A stretch of DNA of 5,959 nt from Pseudomonadota bacterium (lineage in GTDB: Bacteria > Pseudomonadota > Gammaproteobacteria > Burkholderiales > Ferrovaceae). The position numbers were made by a program, and so were the translations under genes. Location of the stretch: the NCBI GenBank assembly GCA_021805725.1, contig JAJZEH010000014.1:1-5959 (forward strand), written 5' to 3'. Of this stretch, positions 5,387 to 5,959 are shown in pieces (the stretch's first letter is position 1; each line of letters opens with the position of its first letter). Below the pieces are notes generated by a model. It made no database searches, was not told the DNA's origin, and saw only the letters and a list, made by a program, of their open reading frames with translations.

Positions 5387-5959
5387 CGTCGAGGAAGTCA
5401 ATGACAGCGTGCTGAAATTGCTGACGCCCCTTCTGAAACATCATCATGTGACCGGCTTGTGGAATGATGACATAACGCTTGTCAGGGTTGGGCAGGGCCT
5501 GGAAGAAGGGAAGCAGCCCCACGGTGTCGGCAACGTCATCATGCTCCCCATGGATCAACATGATGGAGACGTTCATGAGGCGCGGATTGAGCATGGGCAT
5601 GATGGAAACCATATCCAGCTGCGGGCCTGTTGGCGTTTTTTTCTCTGTCGCTGCGGCCGTCCTGGCGTAGGCATCAACAATGGCCGGAATGTTGTCCGAT
5701 GCGGGGGTCATGGAATAGAAGCGCGGCTTCCATCCTGCTTCAGCAATCTCTACATAGACATGGACTTTGTAATCGCTGATTTTCTGGCGGCGCTTTGCCA
5801 GGTCCGGGCTGTCCAGGTGCATTTGGGCATAGGAGATGTATTTCCTGACTTTTTCCGGGTGGGCCATCACGAACATGCCGCCATATTGGGTTCCCCATGA
5901 CCAGGCGAGCAAATCAACCCTTTCCAAGGCGCGCAGGTGCAGGACATAGTCGACCACGG
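5382..5959 (-). CDS. Alpha/beta hydrolase, C-terminal part (runs off window)
   Basis: The frame is open from the window end; the GTG at 5957 is an internal valine codon, not a start, so the N-terminal part is missing. About 191 residues remain. The nucleophile elbow LLAWSWGTQYGG contains Ser20 (counting from 5957), the acid is probably Asp140 in LIHGEHDD, and the histidine is H170 in PQAGHMMMF: a complete Ser-Asp-His triad in the right order. The elbow is A-x-S-x-G rather than G-x-S-x-G, which is allowed because only a small residue is needed. Residues about 45-130 form the lid or cap region, with a long charged helix. This is probably a cytoplasmic esterase, lipase or C-C hydrolase; the substrate is not predictable. 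The TGA at 5382-5384 lies within the stem of the shared terminator. Confidence 0.87.
   Translation of the reverse strand, partial: VVDYVLHLRALERVDLLAWSWGTQYGGMFVMAHPEKVRKYISYAQMHLDSPDLAKRRQKISDYKVHVYVEIAEAGWKPRFYSMTPASDNIPAIVDAYARTAAATEKKTPTGPQLDMVSIMPMLNPRLMNVSIMLIHGEHDDVADTVGLLPFFQALPNPDKRYVIIPQAGHMMMFQKGRQQFQHAVIDFLDE

Overview
The window looks like part of a proteobacterial chromosome of moderately high GC. It has Shine-Dalgarno-led genes, a c-type cytochrome pair with outer-membrane features and an FNR-type operator. The cytochromes suggest a respiratory, possibly chemolithotrophic beta- or gammaproteobacterium (or a relative of Acidithiobacillus). No rRNA or taxon-specific marker is present, so this is only a guess. 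There is no CRISPR array, tRNA, rRNA, insertion sequence or integrase.

Layout. (1) Positions 1-168, plus strand: the C-terminal end of a GlcG/HbpS-type protein. (2) Positions 192-3017, minus strand: five tightly packed genes read from right to left. They are a secreted or membrane-anchored TPR protein with a low-complexity tail, a Dps ferritin-like protein, LrgA, LrgB and a DUF2721 membrane protein. Gaps are 21 bp or less, with a 4-bp and an 8-bp overlap, so this is almost certainly one operon; it converges on the GlcG-like gene. (3) Positions 3018-3271: a 254-bp divergent control region with a perfect FNR-type box (TTGAT-N4-ATCAA) and a -10-like hexamer exactly where a class II FNR promoter would have it. 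(4) Positions 3272-5335, plus strand: a two-gene operon. The first gene encodes an outer-membrane beta-barrel with one N-terminal CxxCH haem site (Cyc2-like architecture). The second encodes a diheme cytochrome c4-type lipoprotein. (5) Positions 5350-5386: a strong bidirectional terminator. (6) From 5382 to the window end, minus strand: the C-terminal part of an alpha/beta hydrolase whose stop codon lies inside the terminator stem.

How they may work together. The porin-cytochrome and the lipid-anchored diheme cytochrome form a plausible electron path between the cell surface and the periplasm, analogous in architecture to Cyc2-Cyc1 of iron oxidisers, but apparently under an oxygen- or nitric-oxide-sensing FNR/CRP-family regulator. 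The opposite operon joins a Dps iron/DNA-protection protein lacking one canonical ferroxidase ligand to an LrgAB membrane pair and to two poorly characterised membrane proteins. The two most interesting items are the FNR-boxed porin-cytochrome/c4 unit and the TPR-Dps-LrgAB-DUF2721 operon.
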